From Mesostigma viride (Eukaryota > Streptophyta > Mesostigmatophyceae > Mesostigmatales > Mesostigmataceae), in NCBI GenBank assembly GCA_009746045.1, contig RPFO01000127.1, forward strand, positions 1,366,538 through 1,430,537: a stretch of DNA of 64,000 nt, written 5' to 3'. Below, in pieces: positions 42,443 to 53,014 of this stretch. Position 1 is the stretch's first letter. Each line of letters begins with the position of its first letter. The position numbers and the translations under genes are program-made. The notes below the pieces were generated by a model that saw only the letters and a program-made list of their open reading frames with translations, had not been told where the DNA came from and searched no databases.

Positions 42443-44202
42443 ATCGCTAGCCCTACCAGCAGGTTGGGCGGCGATGGTGGCCGTTCGCTCGGCGATCTCG
42501 GGGACCTGCGTGGCCAGGGCGTCTACCTTGGCAGCAACTGCCTCAAGTTTCACGGTGCCTTGGCCGACTCGGCCTTCCACCTGGTTAAGGCGGGTGGTCA
42601 CAGTGGCTGTGGCCTCGGAAACTTTGGTGGCAATGTGCTCTTGCGTAGCAGTAAACTGAGGCTGGAGCTTAAGGGCGACTCTGGCTTCAATGTTGTTGAC
42701 CTTGGCCGAGAGAGTGTTGAGTGGGCCGTCAGGCGCGTTCAGGGCGGCGAGCTGCTCAGCCATTGGCGCCAGCTGCTCCGCCACTGCAGCTCGGATGGAG
42801 TCCGTGCTGGTGGAGGTGCTGCTCTGCGGGGATGCTGCAGCTGCTGTGGCTGCCCGTCTGCGCTCATGCAGGAGGCTCCTGAGGCCAGCGTAGCCAATCT
42901 GGGTGATGTCGTGGGCGTCGCAGCGCAGGTAGCTGCACATGATGACTGCCTTCAAGTACGCCTCCGGTTCTTGAAGCAGCCATTCCCAGGCGGGCTTGGT
43001 GACCTTGTCGCCAGGGGTAGGCAGGAAAAGTTCGTCATGGCGGGCCAGGAACTTGATAACATCGTCACATTGTTCCTTCGTGAGCGTAAATTTTTCCAAG
43101 ATGCAAAAATCCCGCTGGCCGGCGCCGAAGCGGCGGACGTCCCATAATCATGGTGTATAATCATGTGTTGTTAGCATCTTGCCACCATTTGCTAGCATGC
43201 ATTCCAGCGTCATCTTTGCCTGCATGTAAGCTCATGGATCACTCAACCTATCCAAGCCTTGCATTACACGTGCCTCTTTCTTTCAGTATTGCACGCGTTA
43301 TGGAATGAAAACCCAGCACCTCCGTTCCCACGAGGCATGTGCTCAACACGTTGTGAGAGTGGATGATGCTTTGGCTATGGCTGCCTGATTCAGTCATATT
43401 AGGTCATCCAGTCATGATGTTTGATGCATGTTTGATGCTGTATAACTTATACAACACCTATTTTCAACGTTTTGACCCTCCAAGCTCACTATGGCCCCGT
43501 TTATGGGGCTCGTGTCGTTGCGTAATGTTGTGAAGGGCTCTCATGTTTCCCACTGCGTTGTACTGCGTTGTAATTGTGATGCTAATGAAAAATAGCTCCA
43601 GTGGCCCAATGGGCCTGAGTTTTGTTTCACAGAGCCTGCATATGTTGCCCATAGCTCGTGCAAGAAGCCAGATTTTTTTCATGAACCATTTGTGAATAAG
43701 CACATGACTTGTGACCTAGGGTCAAGAAATCGCGGTCATGGTCAGACCCCCCTGTATTCAAACCAGTGTATCTCTCTAATGAATAAGCATTTTGTAGGTC
43801 TGAGTAGCTCAAAAAATCCTTTGATTTATGGGCTTTCAGGAAAGTATATACATGACCATGAAAAAAAATTTCCTTAGGTGCTATACGCGTTCTAAAAAAA
43901 GCTTACAACGCGATATATCGCGTTCTAATTTAAAAAACACGGGTTAAAGACGATGAGTTTATGATGTTACTTCGTAGCGGAGTTCGTGCCTTTTGCAGTG
44001 TCGATGATTTTATTGATGACCATCGCCACGGGGGCCCAATATGAAGTTTTTGACGAGAGGAATAAATTAGAATGCACGCTGGCGGCGGTGATTGTCAGGT
44101 TTTATGGGATTTACTTAGCGTCAAGGATGCGTTTAAGTTGTTATTGGTAAAGCTTCAAAAAATTTGCTGGGTTTCGGCAAGATTTCCGTCATGATCGGTA
44201 AG

Positions 44203-44423
44203 CTATGCGTCAGCCTACCTATGGTATTGCACTGGTTGTATTGCACCCACAGTGTTGCGCCCCGGCACCATGCCGTGGAGAGAGCGCTCTGTGGCCTGCC
44301 CACCTGCGGCAGTGAGAGAAGCTAGGGCGCCCTCCCTCCTTCTCACTGTGTACGTATATAGGGTTGAAGGTTCCTTTACTCTGTATTGGCACCCACGTGA
44401 CGCAGTCACGTGCTTATTAATTA
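44203..44423 (+). mobile_element. 221-bp 5'-truncated copy of the retroelement 3' end, 12-bp target duplication
   Basis: Inverse copy of 40159-40385 (about 95% identical), from ctatgcgtcagcctacc to the hairpin and (TTAA)n tail. It is flanked by atgatcggtaag at 44191-44202 and 44424-44435. A 3'-anchored copy with a long direct repeat is the signature of target-primed reverse transcription. It could be a severely truncated LINE copy or a SINE sharing the LINE's 3' end. It lies outside the piggyBac-like element, so the inverted arrangement is coincidental rather than a long terminal inverted repeat. Confidence 0.85.
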
Positions 44424-44766
44424 ATGATCGGTAAGACACTCTTCAGGCTCGCGGGATGCGCGTCTTATTATTCCATGGAAGGTTGTTCTTTCTTGAACCG
44501 CTGGGCGAAGGACAATGCCGGTAATGGTACGATCGTGTGCTCAGCGTCACCCTATGAATGTTTCGCTTCCTTTATGGGTTATCAACGCAAGTTTTCGGCT
44601 TCTTTCCGTGCAGTTAGCGCCAGGTAGAATGCCATTCCGTGCTGCGCATCGCCAGATTCCTGGCACCTTTTAGCGGTTTTTATGTACGTTTATGGCTGGG
44701 GCGTGTCATTAATTTGCCGGCTGCATGCATATCCCAGCAATGACATCTTTAATTCTTTATTCCATT

Positions 44767-44872
<106 letters not shown>

Positions 44873-45120
44873 GTACTCTTTACCTTTTCTACTCATTATC
44901 ATGTTCTTATTATTATCACTTACATTTTCTTTCCTTTCTTTCTTTCTTTTTCTTTTGTCCTTTTTCCCTTTGAATGTATACTTTCTTACCTTTTCATTTA
45001 GCCCCTTCGTGTATCAAGGAGACAACCAGCGCAGGCCAGAAATCGGGAGAATCCAGACCATGGTAGCTCGAGCCTGCCGTTATCTTGTATGTGTGTATGT
45101 GTTCCCTTTTTCCTTCTTAG

Positions 45121-45151
<31 letters not shown>

Positions 45152-45585
45152 CCAAAACCCTTTTTGGTTTGTTACCATCTGCATGTCTCCCTCCATGCAG
45201 GTCTTCCTAGACAGATAGCCACGCGGCTCCCGCGGTCTTCGTGTCTTTCCTCTCAGACAACTACCCTAGTCCTTCCACGGCGTTGGATCGTCATTCGTCC
45301 AGGAATAGTTGTCTCGCTTAACATGCAATTAGTATGCCACTATGCCCCTTGAACTGACAACAACATTTGTGGCTCAAAACACTATTATTTACACTATGAA
45401 CACTATCCCAGGGTGTGATGAGAATTATTCTATTTATGCTTGACACTGAGGGCAGAGGCCCTCTCTTGAGTTCACTCGACACTTGGCGGCAAGCGTGCCA
45501 ATGAATCGCAGCACAGACGAGCCGCCAGCGCATCCCGAGGGCGACTCGGAGAGTTGATGGGGTCACTTTAAAATGACCCAAGCAC

Positions 45586-48500
45586 TCAAATGGCCACCTG
45601 CTGCACAAACAGCTCCCCCGTAGCACCATCCAAGTACCGGTGCTGGGCTGGCACCCGCTCGCCCCGCAAAATCGCGTCCACGGCTGCCCCAACGTCCATG
45701 ACCACGCGGCACTCGAGCCGCCGCCTCGCGCTCATCTCCACCACCACGTCAAACGTTGGCGTGCCGATCCGCTCCGGCACCAGCTTGCTCCCCGGCCCCG
45801 GCAGCCCTTTCCGCCTCTCCGCCGCCGCCGCGCGGTCGTCCCCCACCGTCACCGTGGCCACTCCCCCCACCAGCCCGCGCAGTTCCGTGTTCTTGACCAG
45901 CGACCGCAAGTCCCCGTGCGCGCTCGCGACGACGCGCACGCCCCGCTGCTTGACGGTCTGCGCGGACGCCACTTCAGCGGGGCGCCCGATCTCGTCAACC
46001 ACGATCACGTCAGGTGTGTGGTTCTGGACGCACTGCACCATCACGACCCCTTGCTCGGGGAGGGAGGGCACCATCACGCGGCGCGCGGAGCCGATGGCCG
46101 CGTGGGGCACGTCGCCGTCGCCGCCAATCTCATTGCTCGTGTCGACGATGATCACGGTGGAACCGATGGAGGAGAGGCAGCGCGCAACGTCGCGCACCAT
46201 CGTGGTCTTGCCTGCGCATGCGATGGCGCGTCATATGCCAATAGAAGAGTGCCATCACGCTTGTGCAATCCTAGTTAGGCAAGGAATAAGAGGCAAGTAC
46301 GCCGCTAAATCAGCATTCAGCACCAGCAAGATTCAACGACAACTTCAATTCTTTTTTCCCCCGCGCGTTGAATCGCCTGCCTCATCCCTCCCAAGACCAC
46401 GATGGCTACAACCAGACTTAGTCATACCGATGGCTGAAGTACTTGTGGTGTTAGCTTGTCAGATGATGGACAAACTTGCTGAGAAGGTATGATGCGGGCG
46501 ATCCACGGCATGCAAGGCAATTATCAATGAGACAACCAGAGCAGGCCAGAGCTATACCCAAATTCTAGCCCAGCTGCCACCCCTTCCTCCCTACTCAACC
46601 CTTAACCGGCAACTAGAGGAACTGGCCTGCTCCTCCCGCATCCCCTCCACGCACCTGCGCCCGGCACCCCCAGTATGAGAACGGACTTCTTGCCCTCGCC
46701 CAGCAGCACGTCGCGCAGCAGGTCGGAGACGCCCTCCACCGCGCGCCCCACGCGCAGGGTCACGCCGATGATCTCTCCCCTCTTGTTGCGCAGCGCGGAG
46801 ATGCGGTGCAGCTGCGCGTCAATGCCCGCGCGGTTGTCATCCCCAAAACCACTGCCGCTGGCTTCCAGGGAGTGGGTCAGTGCTGCCAGGTCCTCCGTGG
46901 TGACCACGCCTTGAGCTCCATGTTTGCCCTGGCGGCGGTTGGTTTCGCCCCCCCTACGGGCTCTGATATTTCTGGACTGGTTGGTGCGGGGGGGGGCGCG
47001 GCCGCATCGGCGGCGCCGATGGTTGAGGCGGACCTCCCCCTCTTCTGCATCTTGCTCGTCATCATCATCGCCACCATCATCGCCACCATCATCGCCACCA
47101 TCATCGCTGCCATCATCACCATCATCGTCACAGCTCATGGGACAATGCGCGTATGAATCGCCACCACTAGGAAGAGAATCAAACGATTGACTACCATCCT
47201 CAGCATCATCATCCTCCCCCGCTGGTCCCTTGCCATTTGTGGCCGTTCGCGACCGCATTGCTCTCCCTGTCCCTTCACCCACCCCTATATTCAGCAGTGG
47301 CACCTTCACACGCCCCCCCCCTGGCTCCACGCAATACGCGCACGCCTCACGCCCCTTGTCCAGCGTGACGTCCACCAGGTTCGCCAGCGCCCGCGGCCCG
47401 CGCGCCAGCATAGACCCACGGCCACGCAACCGGCGCGGCACCAGCCGCAGCAGCGAGGACAGCTCCGCGTGCGCCACCACCGGCTGGCCCTGGTGGAGCA
47501 GGCCCATCTGCTGCAGCAGCTCGCGGCTGGCCAGGGTGCCACCGCGAGGGGTGGGCAGGTACCAGACGCGGCGGGAGGGGCGGCGGGAGAGCAGCCCCCA
47601 CGCGTCCACCCCCTGAGCCACCGAGGAGCCACCCCCCTGTGGCCCATATTGTCGGCCGTGATGCCTAGCGCCATCATGCGCCCGTTGGTGGCTTGTGGAT
47701 ACCACGGCCGAAGAAGTGTCCAAAACGGCCGTGAGACGGCCTTCCGATGCCGCCAGCACATGAAGCAATCCCCTGGAGGCCTCCAGGGCGTCCTCCAGGT
47801 CGTCCGCGCAGGAGAGCAGGGACTCTGCGCGTTCAGCCGCGGCCAACACGCGCGCGTCGTCCTGCTGATACTCGGTCGGGCTGTTCGACTGCTTGCCACG
47901 GGGCAAACAGCCGGTCGACCGGGTGGGCAGGCCGCAGGAAAGGCACAGCCCGGATGGGGAAGCCCCTGAAGAGCGCTCCGAGGCGGGGCCGTTGGTGGCA
48001 TTTGCCAGTTGCTGCGACGCGTGTGGGCTGCCAAAGGCTGACACGACGTCGGACAGCACGTTGAAGCAGCGGCCGTGGGGGTCGCTTGCGGCACTCATGC
48101 TGGCGTCCACACGGCCCTCATGCAGCAAATACTCCATCGCCAGCTGGGTGTCCAGAACAGTTTGGTTCTCCAACGCCGCGTTGACATCAACGCCATCGTA
48201 GCTTGGGTCCTCGGGGTTCCTTCCCTCATTCCCATTCTCATCCGCATGGCTGCCTGCGCCGTGAAGCAAGGGGAGACCCAGCGGCGCCGCTCCCAAAGCA
48301 GCCGGCGCGCGCAACAGCGGCGCGATGCGATGGGCATCATGCACCAATAGGTACTTCAAAGGACCAGCGACGAGATACTTCAGGAGGTGACGCCGGACGT
48401 GGCGGTGGACGGCAGCGAACCCGATGGCCTCCACGTTAATCACCACAGTGGCGCTGGGCGTGGCCAGTTGGATGAGCGACAGCTGGTCATGCGTTGTGGC

Positions 48501-49779
48501 AGCAGCATTAGAAGACCTTGCTGAGGGCCCGTTGGCCACACCACCCGCATCGCCTGCCGGGCCGCCATGGCTACCATCCGCTCCCAGGGACCCTGCGCGC
48601 GAGCAAGTGCATTGCCCCGCCATTGTCACGTCCAGCGCGACGGTCTTGCCATAGAGCGCCACAAGGTCCAGCAGGCCACCACGCGCCAGCGTCTTCACGA
48701 GCCTTGCTTCATCCTCCACCACATGCACTGTATTGGGTTCACTGTGCGCTGCCGCGTTGAGTGCTGTGTTGGGTGCCGCGTGTGCTGAGCCACCGGCACC
48801 GACTACCCCGGCACAACTAGGGTTGCCTTGAACCGAACAAACCGCCATGGATGGCCCGGATGCCCCAACCCCCGCATGGCCCGATGCACCCACCGGGTTG
48901 CCTCCTGCGGTCACTGCAACGGCATCACATTGTCCTCCGCGCGTGCTGGGGGGGCACGTGTCCCCGGGCCCTGTGCCCCTGAGTGTCTGCCCCAGGCCTG
49001 ATGCAGGGAGCGATGGTGCCTGCGGGTAGGGCCAGTACCCCAGCAGACCGCTCAAGGCCGGCGGCATAAAGTTGTTGCTGGCCGGTGCAGCGTGCCAACT
49101 CCAGGGGCTCCCATACCCAGCATGCGGAGCGCTGGAGAGGTGGGCAAGGGCGGTCGGGTTGGGCTGGTCGTACAGGCGGCAGGGGTCGTCGACGCCACGA
49201 GGCCCATCCCGGGGTCTCTTCGCCAAAGGGGGCCCTGGCTGGGCATCCCCTGGCCTTTTCTGCTGCCCTGACGGTGGCCCTTGTTTGGGTTGTTGCTGGT
49301 TGCATTGTTGCTGGTTGCTTTGGTAACGGTTGCATCGTTGGTCGTTCTGTTGGTAGGGCTGTTGGTCGCGATGCTGATTGCGCTGTTGGTTGTGCTGTTG
49401 GTTGCGCTGTTGGTTGCCCTGTTGGTTGCGCTGTTGGTTGCGCTGTTGGTTAGGTCGCTGGTTAGGTTGTTGGTTGGGATGTAAATTGGGTTGCAGGAGA
49501 AGTTGTTGGTTGGGTTGTTGGTTGTGTTGCTGGTTAGGTTGTTGGTTGCGATGTGGATTGGGTTGTCCGTTGCATTGTTGTTGGTTGGGTTTTTGGCTGG
49601 GTTGTTGGTTGTGTTGTTGGTTGCGTTGTTTGTTGCGTTGTCTCTTGGATTGTTGGCTGCGCGGTTGTTGGTTGCGCTGTTGCTGTTGCTGCGGTTGCTG
49701 CCGTTGCTGCCGTTGCTGCTGTTGCTGTTGCTGCTTCTGCTTCTGCTGCTGCTTCTGCTTCTGCTTCTGCTTCTGCTTC

Positions 49780-49813
<34 letters not shown>

Positions 49814-49845
49814 TCTGCTTCTGCTTCTGCTTCTGCTTCTGCTTC

Positions 49846-49899
<54 letters not shown>

Positions 49900-50015
49900 T
49901 GCTGTTGCTGTGCTGGCGGTGGTGGCTGTATCGGGGTTACTGACTGCTGCGGTTGATCTGGTATGTTCCCAGCCTGCGGGGTAGGCGGCTTCCGCGAGTT
50001 GCGCTTCTTCACCAT
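45586..50015 (-). CDS. Ycf45/SPD1-type P-loop ATPase with N/Q-rich N-terminus and degenerate 3'-5' exonuclease domain
   Basis: Two exons: 46655-50015 and 45586-46211, with a GT-AG intron (46212-46654) that interrupts Walker A. Joined, it reads GVPGAGKTT and encodes 1,328 residues. Domains: N/Q-rich tract (about 34-260); an RNase D/EXD-like domain (about 430-665: VALDVTM, LLVHDAHRI, VLDTQLAMEYLL, FNVLSDVVSAFG); acidic linker; then the SpoIIIAA/Ycf45 module (about 1035-1328: LHRISALRNKRGEIIGVTLR, VIIVDTSNEIGGDGDVPHAA, Walker B VIVVDEIG, ASAHG sensor region, TPTFDVVVEM). Land-plant SPD1 is a plastid protein needed for seedling plastid development; cyanobacterial and plastid homologues are called Ycf45. 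The exonuclease motif I lacks the expected Glu (DVT instead of DxE), so nuclease activity is doubtful. The ATG at 50015 is the first in frame. The gene is convergent with the callose synthase gene. Confidence 0.9.
47050..47125 (-). repeat. Coding (GGTGGCGATGAT)n, an Asp/Gly acidic repeat
   Basis: About five copies of a 12-bp unit encoding Asp-Asp-Gly-Gly repeats, inside the linker between the exonuclease-like and ATPase domains. It is a length-variable acidic spacer. Confidence 0.8.
49279..49912 (-). repeat. Coding N/Q-rich and poly-Q/K repeats in the ATPase gene
   Basis: On the coding strand 49912-49681 is CAG/CAA with interspersed AAG, giving runs of Gln and alternating Gln-Lys. From 49680 to 49279 units like CAACAGCGCAACCAA give QQRNQQ/QQPNQQ repeats. 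The frame stays open throughout, consistent with real coding sequence under length constraint. The composition is prion-like. Confidence 0.85.
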
Positions 50016-50587
50016 TAGAAAAGTCCTGCCTCAGTCAACGCCCTAGAGACATGTTTGTCGGGCAAAAGGCTCCGGTTATATTTAGCATATGCACATCAGT
50101 GCCCGGTCCCCATGGACATATGCCGCCCAAGGCTGTGTCGCCGGGCATATTGGCACAAGTGTTATTTCCAACGTCTTTCCCCAAGCACTTTCAAGGCGCC
50201 TTACTAAGGTACGCTCATCTCCGAAATTCAGATAATTGGCGACTGGTAATATGAGCCTGCAAACCACCAAATGCCGATGCTTTCCCCTGAACCCGCTTTT
50301 CCCGAGTGAGCGACCCGAGGTGGTAAATCAACGCCGCCCTCTAGGGTTGACGGTATGTCGTGACAAGTCCGGTGAGGCACGCCATGACGGGATCGGAGAT
50401 CCCCAGCAGGATTGTCTTTACTGGTGTTTTGAATAGAGACAGATTCTTGGAATCCGGTGTACTTACCTTGTTATTAGTGCAACACAACTCCTAACAACTT
50501 ACCTGTAGCAGCCCAGAATATGTAAGATACCGCCATACCGGTATTCACAAGTCACTAGTCAGGTCGATAGTCAGTTCATACGAGACA
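50016..50587 (-). other. Upstream region of the ATPase gene
   Basis: The 5' flank of the minus-strand gene. I see no clear TATA box, repeat or RNA gene; the promoter should lie here. Confidence 0.4.
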
Positions 50588-50600
50588 CCACGACCACGAG

Positions 50601-50647
50601 CGCGGTTCACCGGCGCGGGAATAAACTCAACTCAACTCAACTCAACT
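50601..50647 (+). mobile_element. 47-bp LINE tail insertion with 13-bp target duplication
   Basis: ccacgaccacgag occurs at 50588-50600 and 50648-50660. Between them lies a 47-bp sequence with ggcgcgggaataaactcaac and a (CTCAA)n tail. The same tail with the same leader occurs at 52525-52561. A 3'-terminal piece with a tail and a long target duplication is a minimal, extremely 5'-truncated LINE or SINE copy. Confidence 0.8.
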
Positions 50648-50926
50648 CCACGACCACGAGTCAGTTCACTGTCCAGTCAGTCGGTTTATGTACATATTCC
50701 CAGTTACCACGCCGGCAGGGTGTCACTAAAATATTTGTCTGACCAGGGTCTGAAAGAGTTACAGACTGACCAGGAACTGAAAAAAAGTGCACCGGCCGAC
50801 TGATGAGATCCTTTGACCCTTGTTGTTGTTGGTGTTGTGTCCAATATGCATTGACCCTTACAGGCTTTTAAGCAGTGTCAGTATTCGTAACTCGTGGGGC
50901 TGGCGTGCCTACAAATGTACGACATT

Positions 50927-52491
50927 TCCAGGTAAATAGGTGTACGTTTATTCCAAATATAGCCAATAGTTAATCCCTGCTAAGCCTAGGGTATCAAGAT
51001 GTCAGTGGCTAAAACGGAGCCTTACTAGACCACGGAAGCCACTGGACTTCTAATGGGTTGTCATTGGGCATGTGGGTAAAGATCCTGTTTTTGCCCATGA
51101 GGTCATGAAAGATCTCAAGTGGGCTGGGCTTATCCTGGTCCGCGCCAGGGTCCCAGATTTTGTTTTGTTCATTTGCAACCATCCAGTAGCGTCGCATGCC
51201 GGAGTTCCATAGGTAAATGAAGCGTGAGAGAACCCCAGCTTTGTCGAAAACTGTGCGCCTATTGAACACCACATCGTTTCGCACCGTCCAGATTGTATAT
51301 AACATGCATGTGCGGAGCCATATCCACGCTTGTTGTGAAAAGGTGAGCTCAAGGCCAGGGGTGCCAGTGATGCCAAAGATAATTGAGCAGGTAGACACCG
51401 GTATGATAGGCTCAGACGTCCAGGCTGCCCATAAACCAATCAACCAGTTCCAAACTCCCTGGAGGTTACACCATAAAAATCGGTGTTCCACAGTTTCAGT
51501 GGGGTTGGTACATAAACATGTAGCAGGGTGTTGAAATCGCCGGTGGAGGATCTCCCCGACCCCGATGGACCGGTGCATCAAGAGGTGTTGTACGTCAGTC
51601 GCGCGGCGATCGATCAGCGGGTGGTCAGCGGCGAGGGTGATGTTGCGGACCCAGGTGTGGCCAGGCCACTCAGTAGCGCCCCAGCGTGTCCGTCCGGGGT
51701 GGAATTGATGGTTTTTATGCAAGAGCATTGTGTAGCCCCACTCTGCCGTGTACTCGTAAAGGCCTTTTACAATTCTGCTGTCACCCTGATTTAGCACCCA
51801 GCCAAATTCCACTGGATCCAATGACAACATGTCCAGGCGGGTTGATCCCACATGTAGCCAAATAATAGCAGCGTCAGGAAGGTTGGGGTTGGGTTGGTAT
51901 ACACATGATTGTTCAAGGGACCAAGGTACAACCCGAATCCGGTGGCATAGCTGGGTGGGGAGGAACACCACTGCAGTTGTAAGTTGAGCCAGACAGCCAT
52001 TGTGGCCGCTCAGCGGCGCCAGTAGTTGAACGTGCAGGGTTCCAGGGGGGAGTTCTGCGATCACCTTCCCCGAGCATGTTGCGGTCGTGCTGTATGGACA
52101 AAAGCAGCACCATTCACCAGCTTTATAGGGGGCACGGGGAGAAGTCATGAGTGTGTGCCAGCGGGGGGGTATGGCTTGTACTAGCGCGGCCCAGGCAGCA
52201 TAAGTAGGCATATTGGGGACCCAGGCAGCCAGTTCGTTATATGTTAAGAGGCTGTAGCAGTCACCGTGGAGAATATACAGGTGGAGAATAGTGGTTACAG
52301 GGTGGGGGGATGTTATGAAGCCTTCATAGGGGTTAGGGCCACTTAAGCATCCAAAGGGGCGGTTAAGGGGGTTGAGGTATATATCATTAAAGAATAGGGG
52401 TTGGCGTGCAACTTCCTCACGTAGTGTGGGGAATAGTAGGCGGTCGGGTTTAAGTGCCATAAAGCCTTGCCATATACGAGCCCAGTACCAA
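50927..52491 (-). mobile_element. 5'-truncated LINE with 16-bp target duplication
   Basis: acaaatgtacgacatt flanks the element (50911-50926 and 52492-52507). It reads on the minus strand, is truncated at the 5' side (52491) and retains only the C-terminal part of ORF2 plus a short 3' UTR ending in aataaacgtacac...ctgga. Confidence 0.85.
51009..52460 (-). pseudogene. LINE ORF2 C-terminal fragment (zf-RVT region)
   Basis: 483 codons open without a stop. The reverse transcriptase core is missing. The C-terminal third has the zinc-binding region typical of plant LINE ORF2: HRRFQHPATCLCTNPTETVE then HRFLWCNLQGVWNWLIGLW, followed by WIWLRTCMLYTIWTVRNDVV and F.RR. This matches the zf-RVT layout C.x.C...E.VEH.F..C...VW and the W..W..RN...F motif. 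The uninterrupted frame suggests recent insertion. Confidence 0.8.
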
Positions 52492-52524
52492 ACAAATGTA
52501 CGACATTAATAACCCTGTCGGTAC

Positions 52525-52561
52525 GCCGGCGCGGGAATAAACTCAACTCAACTCAACTCAA
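52525..52561 (+). mobile_element. Second (CTCAA)n LINE tail
   Basis: ccggcgcgggaataaactca followed by (CTCAA)n repeats the end found at 50609-50647. It lies 18 bp beyond the right target duplication of the minus-strand LINE. I could not find its own target duplication. Confidence 0.6.
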
Positions 52562-52649
52562 CATAATAATGTACACAATCATGGGTTTCGTCACTTTCGC
52601 CCCAAAACTAGGCGCGTTGCTGCCTTGATGGACTTCGGGACTCGGGGAT

Positions 52650-53014
52650 TTAAATTAAATTAAATTAAATTATAACATGACTCCGTTGGGAGATCGTGTA
52701 GCACGCACTATTCCCGTGGATGGATGGAGGGGGGACAAAGCCGCGAAACCGAACTAATCTAACTATAAGCTAATCTAATCTAGAAATCTAATCTAGAAAA
52801 CCCTACCTATTCTACTCAGCAAAGCGCCCCTTCCGCTTGGGGGGGGGGGCTTGCCCACAGCAGGGGCGGGCGTATGAGCCTGGACAATGGTCCTCCACCT
52901 CTTCTTGTCCACCACTCGGGGATACATTACAGTTTTTCTGAGATAGTTTGACAAATCAGGCACGCACGGAAGCCGGAAGATCAGGATGGCTAGAGGCCGG
53001 CGTGTTGTTCGCAT
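52650..53014 (-). mobile_element. LINE-like 3' end with (AATTT)n tail and short ORF remnant
   Basis: On the minus strand, ctcccaacggag hairpin sequence is followed by an AATTT tail (52650-52672), closely matching the copy ending at 38268. Upstream of it is a 73-codon frame (52793-53014) containing YPRVVDKKRWRTIVQAH, which I cannot assign; whether it belongs to the same element is a guess. Confidence 0.45.

Larger units (their letters stand above)
40568..43147 (-). pseudogene. L1 ORF1p-like RNA-binding protein, disrupted
   Basis: The N-terminal part (43099 or slightly upstream, down to 42443) has an alpha-helical start (FTLTKEQCDDVIKFLARHDE), then a long Ala/Val/Glu coiled coil. Beyond the hAT insertion (41123-42442) the same frame resumes at 41122 (SDDPSTRASWADLL), with RNRRRCRVILRRFD as an RRM-like strand. 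A one-base frameshift near 40880-40890 leads into VVLTFSDITARVRFLSRRKK and KPQVYWRGGDLYVNKK, which resemble the L1 ORF1p C-terminal domain. L1 ORF1p forms trimers on element RNA and chaperones target-primed reverse transcription. This copy is inactive because of the insertion and the frameshift. Confidence 0.7.
40159..43160 (-). mobile_element. L1-type retroelement with ORF1p only, interrupted by an hAT element
   Basis: The element reads on the minus strand. The 3' end at 40159 has an (ATTA)n tail preceded by a perfect hairpin, CACGTGAC-gca-GTCACGTG. The body encodes an ORF1p-like protein (about 43147 to 40568). There is no room for, or trace of, a reverse transcriptase ORF2 between the ORF1 stop and the tail (about 400 nt). 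The 5' boundary is approximate. Without the hAT insertion the element is about 1.7 kb, so it looks like a non-autonomous 'half-LINE' depending on a partner's ORF2. The 3' 221 bp recur inverted at 44203-44423. Confidence 0.7.
38737..43943. mobile_element. piggyBac-like DNA element with nested insertions
   Basis: The ends are TTAA-CCCGTGTTTTTT on the left (TTAA at 38733-38736) and the exact inverse, AAAAAACACGGG-TTAA, on the right (TTAA at 43944-43947). A TTAA target and CCC terminal inverted repeats define the piggyBac superfamily. Just inside both ends lies a perfect palindrome of the type AACGCGATAxATCGCGTT (38752 onward and 43914 onward). Of the 5.2 kb, about 3 kb is a nested retroelement (40159 to about 43160). 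I recognise no complete transposase. A 112-codon minus ORF (39311-39649) and a short Cys/His-rich stretch near 43288-43345 are the only candidates for element-encoded protein. Confidence 0.8.

Noticed and set aside
40159..44423. A 4.3-kb DNA transposon with ~225-bp terminal inverted repeats
   Set aside because: The right arm has its own 12-bp target duplication and lies outside the piggyBac-like TIRs, so the inverted pair is two separate retroelement 3' ends.
49378..49984. Plus-strand Leu/Cys-rich membrane-like frames opposite the poly-Q tract
   Set aside because: They are antisense shadows of CAG/CAA repeats that are in frame with the conserved ATPase on the minus strand.
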